Shown in pieces: positions 37,005 to 46,531 of a DNA stretch of 64,000 nucleotides. Below the pieces are notes generated by a model that did not search any database, had not been told where the DNA came from, and saw only the letters and a program-made list of their open reading frames with translations. Every line of letters starts with the position of its first letter. The stretch's first letter is position 1. This DNA is from an uncultured Clostridia bacterium. Lineage in GTDB: Bacteria; Bacillota; Clostridia; TANB77; CAG-508. A program made the translations under genes and the position numbers. The stretch is from assembly GCA_934169775.1 (NCBI GenBank), contig CAKPOI010000004.1, positions 17,094 to 81,093 of the forward strand, read 5' to 3'.

Positions 37005-38423
37005 TTACTTTTTCACTTCCTTTCCTAATTTTTTATTGATAATATTTTTAATATATGAAACACTATTTTTGTTTATTATTATTGCAAATACTATTACTAC
37101 TAGAAGTATAATTGCTGATATCATAGTGTTTCTTAAGTAATATGTTATAATTGTAATTATATATATTAATATTGATAACATTATTAAAACTTTATTTACT
37201 GTAAAGTTTACATATTTTTTTACATCTATCCATCTATATATAAACATTGCTGCATATGCCACTAATGTTGATATTGATGCTGCATATAATCCTATCTGTT
37301 TTATTAATACTACATTTACTACTATATTTATTACTGCCGCCATTACTGATGTTTTCGCTATTTCTTTTGTTAATTTTTTTGCTACATATACTGACCCCAA
37401 AAAACTTACTAATATATTAAATATTGAACCTATTATTAAAATTGGTATTTGAAAATATGCCTCATTAAATTTTTCATTTATTAATATATTAAACACAAAT
37501 GGCATTATTGCTATTGTACCTAAACATAAACTTCCAAAAAATCTAATAACAAAATCTAATATTTCGCTAAAGAATTCATCTTTATCTTCTGAATTTATAT
37601 TTATTGATGCTGATTCTGTCCATGTTAGATTAAATACACTGTATAATGTTGTAAATACTCCAGAGAACTTATTTGCTGCTGAATATATTCCATTTTGTGC
37701 TACTCCTAATATTGTTGATATTATTGTTCTGTCTGATGCACTTACAATCCACCATGATATCATATTTGGTATTAGTGGTACCGAATATTTTATTATTTCC
37801 TTCAATACTTTTTTGTCATATTTCTTTGGCTTTATATACTTGTTTAGCCTTTTGGCTATAAAAATATATACTGCACATAGTAAATTTGATATCGCTGTTG
37901 CTGCTAACATTCCATATGCTCCCCAGTGAAATGCTACTATGAATAGTACATTTAATACTACTGTTATTGCACCTGTTATAAAACTTCCTATTGCATATTT
38001 TGTGTTGTCCCCTAGACCTCTGCATATTTGTAATAATACTGTTGAAAATATTCCCATTAATAAATTTGCCATTAAGTAATATTTGTATTGGTTATGTATA
38101 AATGAACTTAAAACTAAAAATATTAAAATACATATTAGTGTTTGTATTAGTGTAAATCTTAAAATTGTTGTTATTAATGTTGTTTGTTTTTCTTTATCTT
38201 CTCTACAGTCTATTAAGTATCTAAATATTCCTTGCTCTATTTGCAATGTTGCTATTGGCAATAGTAAACTCGTTAATGTGTTTAGTAAATCTACTACTCC
38301 ATATTCTTCATTACTTAATACTGCTGTATATACTGGTAATAAGAAAAATGTTATTAATTGTGTACATATTTTTCCAATAGAAACTATTGCTGTATTTTTT
38401 AGTAGTTCTTTTCCTTTACTCAC
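37005..38423 (-). CDS. Polysaccharide flippase (Wzx/MATE-like), left block
   Basis: An integral membrane protein of about 472 residues with 12-14 segments. ELLKNTAIVSIGKICTQLITFFLLPVYT (first 30 residues) matches the polysaccharide biosynthesis/Wzx family that flips lipid-linked repeat units. The GTG at 38423 is chosen because AGAGAGGA is 12 nt upstream; an in-frame TTG at 38435 has no spacing. It is the last gene of the left block, after the pyruvyl transferase and a repeat-rich 190-bp gap. Confidence 0.85.
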   Translation of the reverse strand: MSKGKELLKNTAIVSIGKICTQLITFFLLPVYTAVLSNEEYGVVDLLNTLTSLLLPIATLQIEQGIFRYLIDCREDKEKQTTLITTILRFTLIQTLICILIFLVLSSFIHNQYKYYLMANLLMGIFSTVLLQICRGLGDNTKYAIGSFITGAITVVLNVLFIVAFHWGAYGMLAATAISNLLCAVYIFIAKRLNKYIKPKKYDKKVLKEIIKYSVPLIPNMISWWIVSASDRTIISTILGVAQNGIYSAANKFSGVFTTLYSVFNLTWTESASININSEDKDEFFSEILDFVIRFFGSLCLGTIAIMPFVFNILINEKFNEAYFQIPILIIGSIFNILVSFLGSVYVAKKLTKEIAKTSVMAAVINIVVNVVLIKQIGLYAASISTLVAYAAMFIYRWIDVKKYVNFTVNKVLIMLSILIYIITIITYYLRNTMISAIILLVVIVFAIIINKNSVSYIKNIINKKLGKEVKK

Positions 38424-38462
38424 TGTAAAATTCAATCCTCTCTATTTGCGTTTTATGAATAA

Positions 38463-38499
38463 AATTTAACGCCGCCAAAATTATAATTATTTTTCAAAC
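38463..38499. repeat. Orphan right end of the 122-bp element
   Basis: AATTTAACGCCGCCAAAATT and the following bases repeat the right terminus of the copy at 38516-38637 almost exactly, without a left end. It lies in the leader of the flippase gene. Confidence 0.75.
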
Positions 38500-38515
38500 T
38501 TTTTTCTGCATTTCA

Positions 38516-38637
38516 GTTGGAAAAGAATTAAATTTTGGCAAGGCAAACAAATTTAAAATTTATGAGGCGTACGCTTTGTACGTTGATTAAATTTTAAATG
38601 AAGTTTAACGCCGCCAAAATTATAATTATTTTTCAAC
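38516..38637. repeat. 122-bp element with terminal inverted repeats (copy 2)
   Basis: It begins GTTGGAAAAGAATTAAATTT like copy 1 and ends in the complementary terminus. The inner hairpin is CGTAC/GTACG where copy 1 has CATAC/GTATG, a compensatory change. The right end encodes the last codons and TAA of the pyruvyl transferase gene. Confidence 0.85.
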
Positions 38638-39669
38638 TAGTACTTTGTCCAGTTTTAAAAAATGCATATTCGCATCCTCTTTTTGTTTATCTATATTATA
38701 AGTTCTAATCAAATCTTCTTCTTTTATTAAGTTCATATCAAAGTCATTTATTTTTCTTATATCAATAATTGGTGTATCTAATTCCATATCTTGTAATACA
38801 TGTAAAGTTTTGTCACTATATAAAACAGGTAATATACTTTTTCCTAATACTAGGCCTATTATATTTGCATGGAATCTGCCTCCAACAATTAATTGTGAAT
38901 CTGCCATTATGTTTAAAGCTTCTTCAATATTTCCATTATAATAATATTTTTCTATATGTTGTTTTTGTTCTTCTGGTATTTTAGTATAAATTCTTTCTAT
39001 TTCTTCTTCATCATGTTCTACTTTGCAGAATGACATTAAACAAATTTCGTAATCTTTTTTTATTAAAAATTCTATTAATTCTAACATTTTTTCTTCATAT
39101 TGTTCTTGATATTTTTCAGATATTTTATCTTTTGGTGATATTATCGATATTATTGCTCTTTTTCTGTTAGTATTTTTTATATTTGATGTATCCATTGAAA
39201 ATACTATGTCTGATGCTTGTCTTGCATTTGGTAAATCTTTAAATAAATTGTATGAATATTTATCTCTAAAGCACACATCTTCAACTTTGCTTAGCATATT
39301 GTGTATATTGTTATAGTATTCTTGTGTTTTATATGGTCCAAAATTTATTCCTAGTACATATCTTTTATTTTTTCCTAGTGAAAAATCTCTTTTTGCATCT
39401 TCTTTTTCCATAAACATGCTGCCACCAATTGTTACAACTGAATCATAATGATTAGCCAAATATTTTTCCCATTGGAATTTTTTTAAGGTTTTAAATAAAT
39501 ATTTATTATTATATACTTTTAAGTTCTTAGTGCTATATCCTTTTTCTCCTTCTGATATTGCATAAAATTTATGTTGTGGATATCTATTTGTTAGGATATT
39601 TACAAATAAGTCATCTCCTAAATTTTTTGCTAAATATGCATCTACATATATTTTCAATTTTAATATCAT
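38626..39669 (-). CDS. Polysaccharide pyruvyl transferase family protein
   Basis: A 347-residue protein. NLGDDLFVNIL near residue 16, TIGGSMFM near 80, a SIISPKD segment and VGGRFHANIIGLVLGKSILPV near 263 match the pyruvyl transferase (CsaB/WcaK) family. CsaB adds ketal-pyruvate to secondary wall polysaccharide so SLH proteins can bind; the neighbouring SLH gene supports that role, though other acceptors are possible. AAAGGA abuts the ATG, so TTG at 39657 is an alternative start. Its last residues LVEK and stop come from the 122-bp element. Confidence 0.82.
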   Translation of the reverse strand: MILKLKIYVDAYLAKNLGDDLFVNILTNRYPQHKFYAISEGEKGYSTKNLKVYNNKYLFKTLKKFQWEKYLANHYDSVVTIGGSMFMEKEDAKRDFSLGKNKRYVLGINFGPYKTQEYYNNIHNMLSKVEDVCFRDKYSYNLFKDLPNARQASDIVFSMDTSNIKNTNRKRAIISIISPKDKISEKYQEQYEEKMLELIEFLIKKDYEICLMSFCKVEHDEEEIERIYTKIPEEQKQHIEKYYYNGNIEEALNIMADSQLIVGGRFHANIIGLVLGKSILPVLYSDKTLHVLQDMELDTPIIDIRKINDFDMNLIKEEDLIRTYNIDKQKEDANMHFLKLDKVLVEK

Positions 39670-39757
39670 TCCTTTCTCAAGTCACAAATTCAATTCCAAA
39701 AATCAAATTTCAGTAATTCATTTTTTGTTGGTAATGTTTTTGCTCCGCTCCCAATGT

Positions 39758-39803
39758 ACTCAAAAAGCATTAGTGCTTTTTGAGTCCGTCCCCAAAAGCA
39801 TCA
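39758..39803. repeat. GGGGACGGA-type repeat (copy E)
   Basis: A perfect 12-bp inverted repeat ACTCAAAAAGCA (39758-39769) / TGCTTTTTGAGT (39774-39785) is followed by CCGTCCCCAAAAGCATCA. A TTTTTGCTCCGCTCCCAA module lies just upstream at 39738-39755. It probably also terminates the glycosyltransferase gene. Confidence 0.8.
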
Positions 39804-40793
39804 TCTCTTTCTGATATTATTTAAAACTATAAATAATTTTACCATAAATTTTCCTTTTAAGAAAAAATATTTTATGGCTAATTTCATTTTCTTATCAGTT
39901 ACATTTTTCTCTAATTCTTTTAGTTCTTCTTTGTATTCTTTTTTTGATATAATTTCTTGTAATTGTTTATCTTTTTCTTTTTTTGTTGCTGGATTATTTG
40001 CTTTATATATGTCTATTATTTGGTTATAATAAACTCTAGCAAATCTATTATATATATAGCTCATATTCCAATTTTTTTCTTTATAAATGTTTTCTAAATA
40101 TTTTGTTAATGCATATTCTATATCAAATTTATTTGCTCTATATTTTGAGTTTAGCCCTAATTCTCCATCTGTATATATGTATAAAGCTTCATTTATATAG
40201 CTTGCTTTTTCTATATTTTTAGTATAATCTAAATTAAATAAAAAATCTTCTCCTAATTCATATTCTTTATTGAATCTTACTTTATTTTCTTTTATAATTT
40301 CTGCAATAAAGAGTTTATTCCATAATTGATTGTATAAATATTGTTCTTTTAATGTTTCTATATATTCTTCTATGTTTTTTGTATTTGTTATATTTTCGTT
40401 GTTATTTATTAGTACTTGTTTTTTTTCATATACTGTTTTATATCCACAAGTTACTAGCTGAGTTTTATTTTGTAATAAATTTTCTAACATTTTTTCTAGA
40501 TATTCTTTTTCGTATTTGTCATCTGAATCTAAAAATGTTATATAATTTCCTGTTGCATTTTCTAGTCCTGCATTTCTTGCTTCACTTACATTTGCAATTT
40601 CTTGATATATGTATTTTATTCTATTATCATTGAATTTTTTTATTATTTCTTCAGCTTGTCCTTTTTTTCCGTTTTCTATAATTAGCAATTCCCAGTCTTG
40701 ATATGTTTGATTAATTACAGATTCTATTGCTTTATATAATATTTTATCTGCATTATATGTTGGCAATATTATTGATATTTTGTTTTCTTTCAT
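39801..40793 (-). CDS. Glycosyltransferase family 2
   Basis: A 330-residue GT-A glycosyltransferase. The N-terminus ISIILPTYNADKILYKAIES binds the nucleotide sugar, and VSEARNAGLENATG and FLDSDDKYE (DxD-like) follow. The C-terminal third is helical, Lys-rich and ends in a hydrophobic KYFFLKGKFMVKLFIVL segment that may sit on the membrane. The acceptor is unknown. AAAGGA precedes the ATG. Confidence 0.9.
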   Translation of the reverse strand: MKENKISIILPTYNADKILYKAIESVINQTYQDWELLIIENGKKGQAEEIIKKFNDNRIKYIYQEIANVSEARNAGLENATGNYITFLDSDDKYEKEYLEKMLENLLQNKTQLVTCGYKTVYEKKQVLINNNENITNTKNIEEYIETLKEQYLYNQLWNKLFIAEIIKENKVRFNKEYELGEDFLFNLDYTKNIEKASYINEALYIYTDGELGLNSKYRANKFDIEYALTKYLENIYKEKNWNMSYIYNRFARVYYNQIIDIYKANNPATKKEKDKQLQEIISKKEYKEELKELEKNVTDKKMKLAIKYFFLKGKFMVKLFIVLNNIRKR

Positions 40794-40932
40794 TTTAATT
40801 TTATTCCTTTCTTGCTTTGCTCAATAGTCTATATGACTGCAATTCTTTTACTAATTATATTCTTTTCTAGTGTCATAGACTTGTTAGGAATTTTTTGCGA
40901 TTGCAGATTGGTATAATATTCATTAATTCAAA

Positions 40933-42006
40933 TCAAAGTTCTATTATTTTTTTTACTTTAGGAATTTTTCTTATTATAAGTGTTATTATTAAGCTTAGTG
41001 TAAGTACTGTTATAACTTTAACTATTCTAAATGTTAATGATAATTGTTCTGTATATATGCTATTTACTATTCGTATTATTATAATATGGATTAAGTATAT
41101 TCCCAAAGAATTTTTTGAAATTGTCTCTATGATTTTATTATACCATTTTTCTTTGCTTTTGTAATTATATGTGGCTGCAAATATTCCAATTAATATTAAT
41201 GGCATAAATATGCTTCCATAACTAAAATTCTGCATATATGTTTTATTTTGAAGTTTTGATGTAATAACTGCAAATATAAAAGCTATTACCCATGATGTTA
41301 TTCCTATGATAATCCATTTAATTCTTATTTTTTTATCTTCAAATTTTTCTTTATTTTCAAATAAATATCCACCTAACATGAAAAATATTAAGAAATTTCT
41401 GTTATATAATATTTGAAATTTGGATATATATGTTGTTATTAAATTTATTGTGTTACATTCAATTTTTGTGTTTATTAAATCTGATATCAAATTTAATAAA
41501 TTACATCCCATTGTAAATATTAATATCACTACAAATAAGTAATTGTATACTTTTTGCTCTTTATCATGTACTATTTTTATTATTGGATATATTAGATATA
41601 GTGATATTAGGTTTTGTAAAAACCATAATACCCCTGTATATTTATTGTTAATATCTGTTATAAATATATTTTTTATTATTTCTGATATTTTTAATTGTTC
41701 ATTATATATTAATTTTGTTCCTATTGTTAATATTACTGACCATAATATTAATATAGCAAATATTTTTAATGTTTTTAATAAATGTTTTTTTAAGTCAAAT
41801 TCTTTTTTATTTATTACTAAATACCCATTTACTAAAATAAATATTGCTACTCCTTCACATATTATTCTAAAAAAATACTGAATATATGATGAAATATTAT
41901 TATTTTGTATAAAGTCTAATTTAAATAATTGTGAATGTAATGCTATGACCATTAATATTGCTAGTGTTTTTAATAAATCTATATTGGCATATCTCTTTTT
42001 TTCCAT
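40933..42006 (-). CDS. Membrane acyltransferase family 3 (O-acetyltransferase)
   Basis: A 357-residue protein with about ten membrane segments. NIDLLKTLAILMVIALHSQLF (residues 8-28) has the conserved His of the acyltransferase-3/WecH/OafA family, and VLWFLQNLISLYLIYPII is the usual third-fourth segment motif. It probably O-acetylates the glycan or its lipid-linked precursor. AAAGGAAC precedes the ATG. The 140 bp downstream contain no recognisable feature. Confidence 0.85.
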   Translation of the reverse strand: MEKKRYANIDLLKTLAILMVIALHSQLFKLDFIQNNNISSYIQYFFRIICEGVAIFILVNGYLVINKKEFDLKKHLLKTLKIFAILILWSVILTIGTKLIYNEQLKISEIIKNIFITDINNKYTGVLWFLQNLISLYLIYPIIKIVHDKEQKVYNYLFVVILIFTMGCNLLNLISDLINTKIECNTINLITTYISKFQILYNRNFLIFFMLGGYLFENKEKFEDKKIRIKWIIIGITSWVIAFIFAVITSKLQNKTYMQNFSYGSIFMPLILIGIFAATYNYKSKEKWYNKIIETISKNSLGIYLIHIIIIRIVNSIYTEQLSLTFRIVKVITVLTLSLIITLIIRKIPKVKKIIEL

Positions 42007-42029
42007 TTTGAGTTTTGTTCCTTTCTTGC

Positions 42030-43181
42030 TTAGTCTAAAGGTTCACTCTTATATTTTTCAAATATTGTTTTATATGGTAGTACTTCATTATCATTGTTTA
42101 AAATATTTGTATATGTGAAGATTGATGTAAATCCTATTACTATACATATATATGTTATTGTTTTTATTGCTTTAGCTGTAATGTCTTTGTTTATTTTTTG
42201 TTTGATTTTTTGTGCTATCTTTTCATATTTTGTTATATTAAAGAAATATGGTATTGATAAGATTTGGAATGCACTAAAATATATCATTATTCTCATAAAT
42301 TGAGTGTGTATTACACCTGATACAGTAAATAATAGTGTTAATCCCTGGATATTTAATAATGTTATTTCTTCTCTTTCAATTTTATCATTGTTTTTCCTTT
42401 GATAATAATAAATAATACTCATCCATACATATATTATTAAATTTCTTGCTATTGTTATTATTGATAAGTCTCCTTGTGCAAATTTTCCTGTTAAATAAAT
42501 ATTAAATCTAGTATTTTCTATTATTGGTGAAATTATTGCCATTATGTTTTTATTTAATATTAAGATTAATATGCTTATAGGTAGTACCCATTTTATATTG
42601 ATTAAGTTTTTTCTTGTTAAGAATATGATTGCAAAACATATTATACTTGATGAATGCATTAAGAATGCTAAAATTGCGCATATTGTAAATAATATGTAAG
42701 CTTTTTTTCTGTTTTCATTCATTAAGAATTGGTATCCTAATAATATAAATGCTACTGCCATATATTGTCTTATTAGATTTAGTGTTCCAAAAAAATATCC
42801 TCCTAGGAAAAATATTATTATGCTTAATATTGTATTTGATGATTTTTTGTACATTACTTCGAAAAATATTGATAATATTATTAGTGATGTTACTATAAAT
42901 AATAAATATGAATCATCTGTAAAAATTAAACATATATAATCTATTATTTTGAATCCTATTTCTAAGTCTTCTACTTCTATTCCTTCTCTGATCATATCAT
43001 AATTTGCCACATATCTTTTGCCATAGTCTGTTCCTACATTGTATCTTAATGCTGAAACTAGTAGCATTGGTAGTACTGCTATTATTAATAATGTTATTTT
43101 GGTTTTTTTGCTCTTGGCTTTTGTTTTAGCTAACCATATGAATAATATAGTGAGAAAAAAACTTATTATATATATATGCAT
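42030..43181 (-). CDS. EpsG-family polysaccharide polymerase
   Basis: A 383-residue protein with ten or more membrane segments and the EpsG pattern: SALRYNVGTDYGKRY near residue 42, a periplasmic loop, then FFGTLNLIRQYMAVAFILLG near 129. EpsG proteins act like Wzy polymerases in exopolysaccharide assembly. It is the polymerase of the left block. GGAAGGAAG precedes the ATG; it sits 24 bp upstream of the acyltransferase gene. Confidence 0.85.
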   Translation of the reverse strand: MHIYIISFFLTILFIWLAKTKAKSKKTKITLLIIAVLPMLLVSALRYNVGTDYGKRYVANYDMIREGIEVEDLEIGFKIIDYICLIFTDDSYLLFIVTSLIILSIFFEVMYKKSSNTILSIIIFFLGGYFFGTLNLIRQYMAVAFILLGYQFLMNENRKKAYILFTICAILAFLMHSSSIICFAIIFLTRKNLINIKWVLPISILILILNKNIMAIISPIIENTRFNIYLTGKFAQGDLSIITIARNLIIYVWMSIIYYYQRKNNDKIEREEITLLNIQGLTLLFTVSGVIHTQFMRIMIYFSAFQILSIPYFFNITKYEKIAQKIKQKINKDITAKAIKTITYICIVIGFTSIFTYTNILNNDNEVLPYKTIFEKYKSEPLD

Positions 43182-43250
43182 TTATTTTCTTCCTTCCTTA
43201 ATTTGTATAAATCTAACTAAAAATATAATTTATTAAGCTTATTAAAAATT

Positions 43251-44252
43251 TTAATTTATTCTACTAGTTTTTTTACTATATATATACCATGACATTTTAA
43301 AGATGTTTAATCCGAAAAAAGATAATATAATAGCTATTTTGTCTCTTTTGGGAGTATCTTTGTATCTTAGGACTTCTTTTCTTTTTTCTTTTATTTTTTT
43401 AAATATTTCTTTTTCCATTTTTTTATCTCTTGGATTTGTGAATAATAATAGTCTTAATATTCTAAAATTTGCATATAAATCATATCTATTTATTGCTTGT
43501 TTTAAGTCTGGATATTCATTTTTTAAATATCTTAACATTTCTTCTGTATTTTTTATATAGTCTAATTCGTTTTTATTAAACCCTTTTATTTTTGATATTG
43601 AATTTAGTCTTGTACAATAAAAATAGCATTTTTTGTTTCCTGTTGCTATTTTGTCACATTTTTCAATTAGTTTGTATGTTGTTGCTGTATCTTCATATAC
43701 TACTCCTTTTGGATATCTTATATTGCTAAATAGTTCTGTTTCATATAATTTAAAACATGCTGATACATCACTTTTTTGTGCAAATAATATTTTGTAAAAT
43801 AATTCTTTTTTAGTTAGTACTTCTATATTTTCAGTATATTCTGTAATGCTGGCTTCTTTTTCTGTGTTTACTCTTTGTGTTTCACAGGTTGACATTTTTG
43901 TGTTGTATTTTTTTATCAATTTGTACATATATTCTACATAATCATTAGTTACATAATCATCTGAGTCTATAAATGTTATATATTTTCCTTTTGCTATATC
44001 TATCCCTGCATTTCTTGCATCTGATAACCCCCCGTTTTCTTTATGTAGCACTTTTATTCTGTTGTCTTTTTCTGCATATTGCTCACAAATTTGTGGGCAG
44101 TTGTCTGGTGAACCGTCATTTACCAATATGATTTCTAAATTTTGATATGTTTGATTAAGTACACTGTTTATGCATTTTTTCAAGTATTTTTCTACTTTAT
44201 ATATTGGTATTACTATTGTTATTAGGTCTTCTTCTTTATTATCCTCTTCCAT
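43251..44252 (-). CDS. Glycosyltransferase family 2
   Basis: A 333-residue GT-A enzyme with TIVIPIYKVEKYLKKCINSV at the N-terminus, VNDGSPDN, LSDARNAGIDIAKG and FIDSDDYVT. The spacing matches EpsJ/WfgS-type capsule transferases. The C-terminal part (about 230-333) is basic and may contact the membrane. AAAGGAAAA precedes the ATG. The 150 bp upstream (44253-44403) show nothing recognisable. Confidence 0.9.
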   Translation of the reverse strand: MEEDNKEEDLITIVIPIYKVEKYLKKCINSVLNQTYQNLEIILVNDGSPDNCPQICEQYAEKDNRIKVLHKENGGLSDARNAGIDIAKGKYITFIDSDDYVTNDYVEYMYKLIKKYNTKMSTCETQRVNTEKEASITEYTENIEVLTKKELFYKILFAQKSDVSACFKLYETELFSNIRYPKGVVYEDTATTYKLIEKCDKIATGNKKCYFYCTRLNSISKIKGFNKNELDYIKNTEEMLRYLKNEYPDLKQAINRYDLYANFRILRLLLFTNPRDKKMEKEIFKKIKEKRKEVLRYKDTPKRDKIAIILSFFGLNIFKMSWYIYSKKTSRIN

Positions 44253-44403
44253 TTTCTGTTTTTCCTTTCCATAATGCCTTATGTTTAAATTTTTGATTTT
44301 TTATGCTTAGACTCTTGATTAGAGTGGATATATCCTATTAGCTAAAATTCTTTTGCAATTATATTATTATCTTGCTTGGAAATGTTTTATATATATTAAT
44401 GCT

Positions 44404-45195
44404 CTAAAAGCTTTTTTCGTATTTTTTTCCTGCAAATTTTGCCATTAAAAATGAACTTCCTTTTTTTACCCAGTCTATTTTTTGCATGTCCATTACTTTT
44501 GCTTCTTCATATTTTAATTGATTTTTGTTTATCCATACATCTAATAGTAATTCTGATATTCTTCCATAAAATCTTGCGTGAAAGCTGTCATATTGGCTTG
44601 CATCTATTCTTTTTTCTAATTCAAATAAAATGTCGAATAGCCATGCACAGTATTCTTCTAGTATTTCTTTTTTCATTATGAACATGTTGAACATATGTGC
44701 AGATGTTCTTTTGTGTAATTTGTCAAATTCTTGTAAATATTCTGGATATTTTTCTTCTATTATTTTTCTTGTTTCGTTTAGTGGTTCTACATACATTGTA
44801 TGTTCATAATGTGAATATAAATTTTCTATATAATAGTTTCTTTTTTGTGGTAATATTATATCTGCTTTTTTTAGTTTTTCTTCTACTTGTTCTTCTGTTA
44901 ATACTATTTTGAATTTTTCTGCTTCTTCTTTTGGCATTTTTTTTGATGCTGTAAAATATCTTCTATAGTGTACTAATCCTATATATTTTGCATCTAAATT
45001 TTTCCATGCCCAATATAATCCTGTTAATTCACAATAATTTGGATTTTTTGTTGATATGTTTTCTCCAGTATTGTCTGGTGTGTATCCTTCTATTTTTTCT
45101 TTTCCTTCTGCTCCTACCTGTACTGGCATATATATCTTTTCTTCTGGTTTTTGATATCTTTTGTGTGATGCTATAATTATCTTTATTTTATCCAA
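44404..45195 (-). CDS. DUF4422-type glycosyltransferase
   Basis: A 263-residue protein of the DUF4422 family, found in capsule and O-antigen loci and considered glycosyltransferases. Motifs are IIIASHKRY at the start, NYCELTGLYWAWKN, GLVHYRRYF and HMFNMFIMKKEIL. The start is TTG, preceded by GGAGAG at 7 nt. It is the first gene of the left block, after the terminator at 45264-45302. Confidence 0.85.
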   Translation of the reverse strand: MDKIKIIIASHKRYQKPEEKIYMPVQVGAEGKEKIEGYTPDNTGENISTKNPNYCELTGLYWAWKNLDAKYIGLVHYRRYFTASKKMPKEEAEKFKIVLTEEQVEEKLKKADIILPQKRNYYIENLYSHYEHTMYVEPLNETRKIIEEKYPEYLQEFDKLHKRTSAHMFNMFIMKKEILEEYCAWLFDILFELEKRIDASQYDSFHARFYGRISELLLDVWINKNQLKYEEAKVMDMQKIDWVKKGSSFLMAKFAGKKYEKSF

Positions 45196-45263
45196 TTTTT
45201 TCTCTCCATTTTTTCTTTTTATTTTTGTTTTTTCTACCTAATTTTATATCATATATCATGAAA

Positions 45264-45302
45264 AAAAGCAATACAAAAAAACTAATTTAATGTATTGCTT
45301 TT
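45264..45302. terminator. Rho-independent terminator dividing the polysaccharide region
   Basis: A perfect 12-bp stem AAAAGCAATACA (45264-45275) / TGTATTGCTTTT (45291-45302) lies between glf and the DUF4422 gene. Confidence 0.85.
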
Positions 45303-45384
45303 AGCTTTTATTATTATATATTTTTATATTGCTATATTTTTTATTTGAACTTTTTTTAATAATATTTGTAGGTCTTCTTCATCT

Positions 45385-46509
45385 TTATAATACTTTTTTA
45401 CATAAGTCTAATGCTTCTTCTATAACTTTGTCCATGTCATAATATTTATATTGACCTAATCTTCCTCCAAATATAACTTTGGTGTCATTATCAGCTAATT
45501 TTTTGTATTTTTCATATAATTGGTTATTTCTTTCATTGTTTATTGGATAATATGGTTCTTTTTCTTTATTCCATGTATCTGGGTATTCTTTTGTAATTAT
45601 TGTTTTTTCTAATGCTTTTCCTTCTGGCATTTTTCCTAGACTTGCACCATATTCAAAGTGTTTATGTTCTATTATTCTTGTATATGGTACTTCATATTCT
45701 GTATAATTTACTACTGCATTTCCTTGATAGTTTTCTTCGTCTAGTTCTTCTGTTTCAAATCTTAAACTTCTATATTCTAATTCTCCAAATTGATAGTCAT
45801 AATATTTGTCTATTTGTCCTGTAAATATTATTTTTTCTGCTATATTTTCTAGTTCTTTTCTATTTTCAAAGAAATCACAGTTTAGTTTTACTTCTATCCC
45901 TTCTAGCATTTTTTCTATTATTTTTGTATATCCACCTACTGGTATTCCTTGATATAGATTGTTGAAGTAATTGTTGTCATATATAAATCTTACTGGTAGT
46001 CTTTTGATTATGAAGCTTGGTAATTCTGTTGCTTTTTGTCCCCATTGCTTTTCTGTGTATCCTTTTACTAGTTTTTCGTATATTGTTTTTCCTACTAAAC
46101 TTATTGCTTGTTCTTCTAGGTTTTTTGGTTCTTTTATTCCCGCTTCTCTTTTTTCTTGTTCTATTTTTTCTTTTGCTTCTTTTGGTGTTACTACTCCCCA
46201 TAGTTTGTTGAATGTGTTCATGTTAAATGGCATGTTGTATAGCTCGTCCTTATATCTTGCTACTGGTGAGTTTGTGTATCTATTGAATTCTGCAAATTGT
46301 TTTATATATTCCCATACTTCTTTGTTACTTGTGTGGAATATGTGTGCTCCGTATTTGTGTACATTTATTCCGTCTTTGCTTTCTGTGTAGATGTTTCCTC
46401 CTACATGTTTTCTTCTGTCTATTACTAATACTTTTTTTCCTTTTTTGTTTGCTTCATATGCGAATATTGCTCCGAATAAACCTGAGCCTACTACTAAATA
46501 GTCGTACAT
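45385..46509 (-). CDS. glf: UDP-galactopyranose mutase
   Basis: A 374-residue flavoenzyme that converts UDP-galactopyranose to UDP-galactofuranose. The FAD-binding N-terminus VVGSGLFGAIFA, GGNIYTE, HKYGAHIFHTSNKEVWEY, the KGYTEKQWG block and the C-terminal GGRLGQYKYYDMD (active-site Arg and Tyr) are all present. The glycan of the right block therefore probably contains Galf. It is the last gene of that block; GAGGAACG precedes the ATG. Confidence 0.96.
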   Translation of the reverse strand: MYDYLVVGSGLFGAIFAYEANKKGKKVLVIDRRKHVGGNIYTESKDGINVHKYGAHIFHTSNKEVWEYIKQFAEFNRYTNSPVARYKDELYNMPFNMNTFNKLWGVVTPKEAKEKIEQEKREAGIKEPKNLEEQAISLVGKTIYEKLVKGYTEKQWGQKATELPSFIIKRLPVRFIYDNNYFNNLYQGIPVGGYTKIIEKMLEGIEVKLNCDFFENRKELENIAEKIIFTGQIDKYYDYQFGELEYRSLRFETEELDEENYQGNAVVNYTEYEVPYTRIIEHKHFEYGASLGKMPEGKALEKTIITKEYPDTWNKEKEPYYPINNERNNQLYEKYKKLADNDTKVIFGGRLGQYKYYDMDKVIEEALDLCKKVL

Positions 46510-46531
46510 TTTTTCGTTCCTCTTTTCCTCT

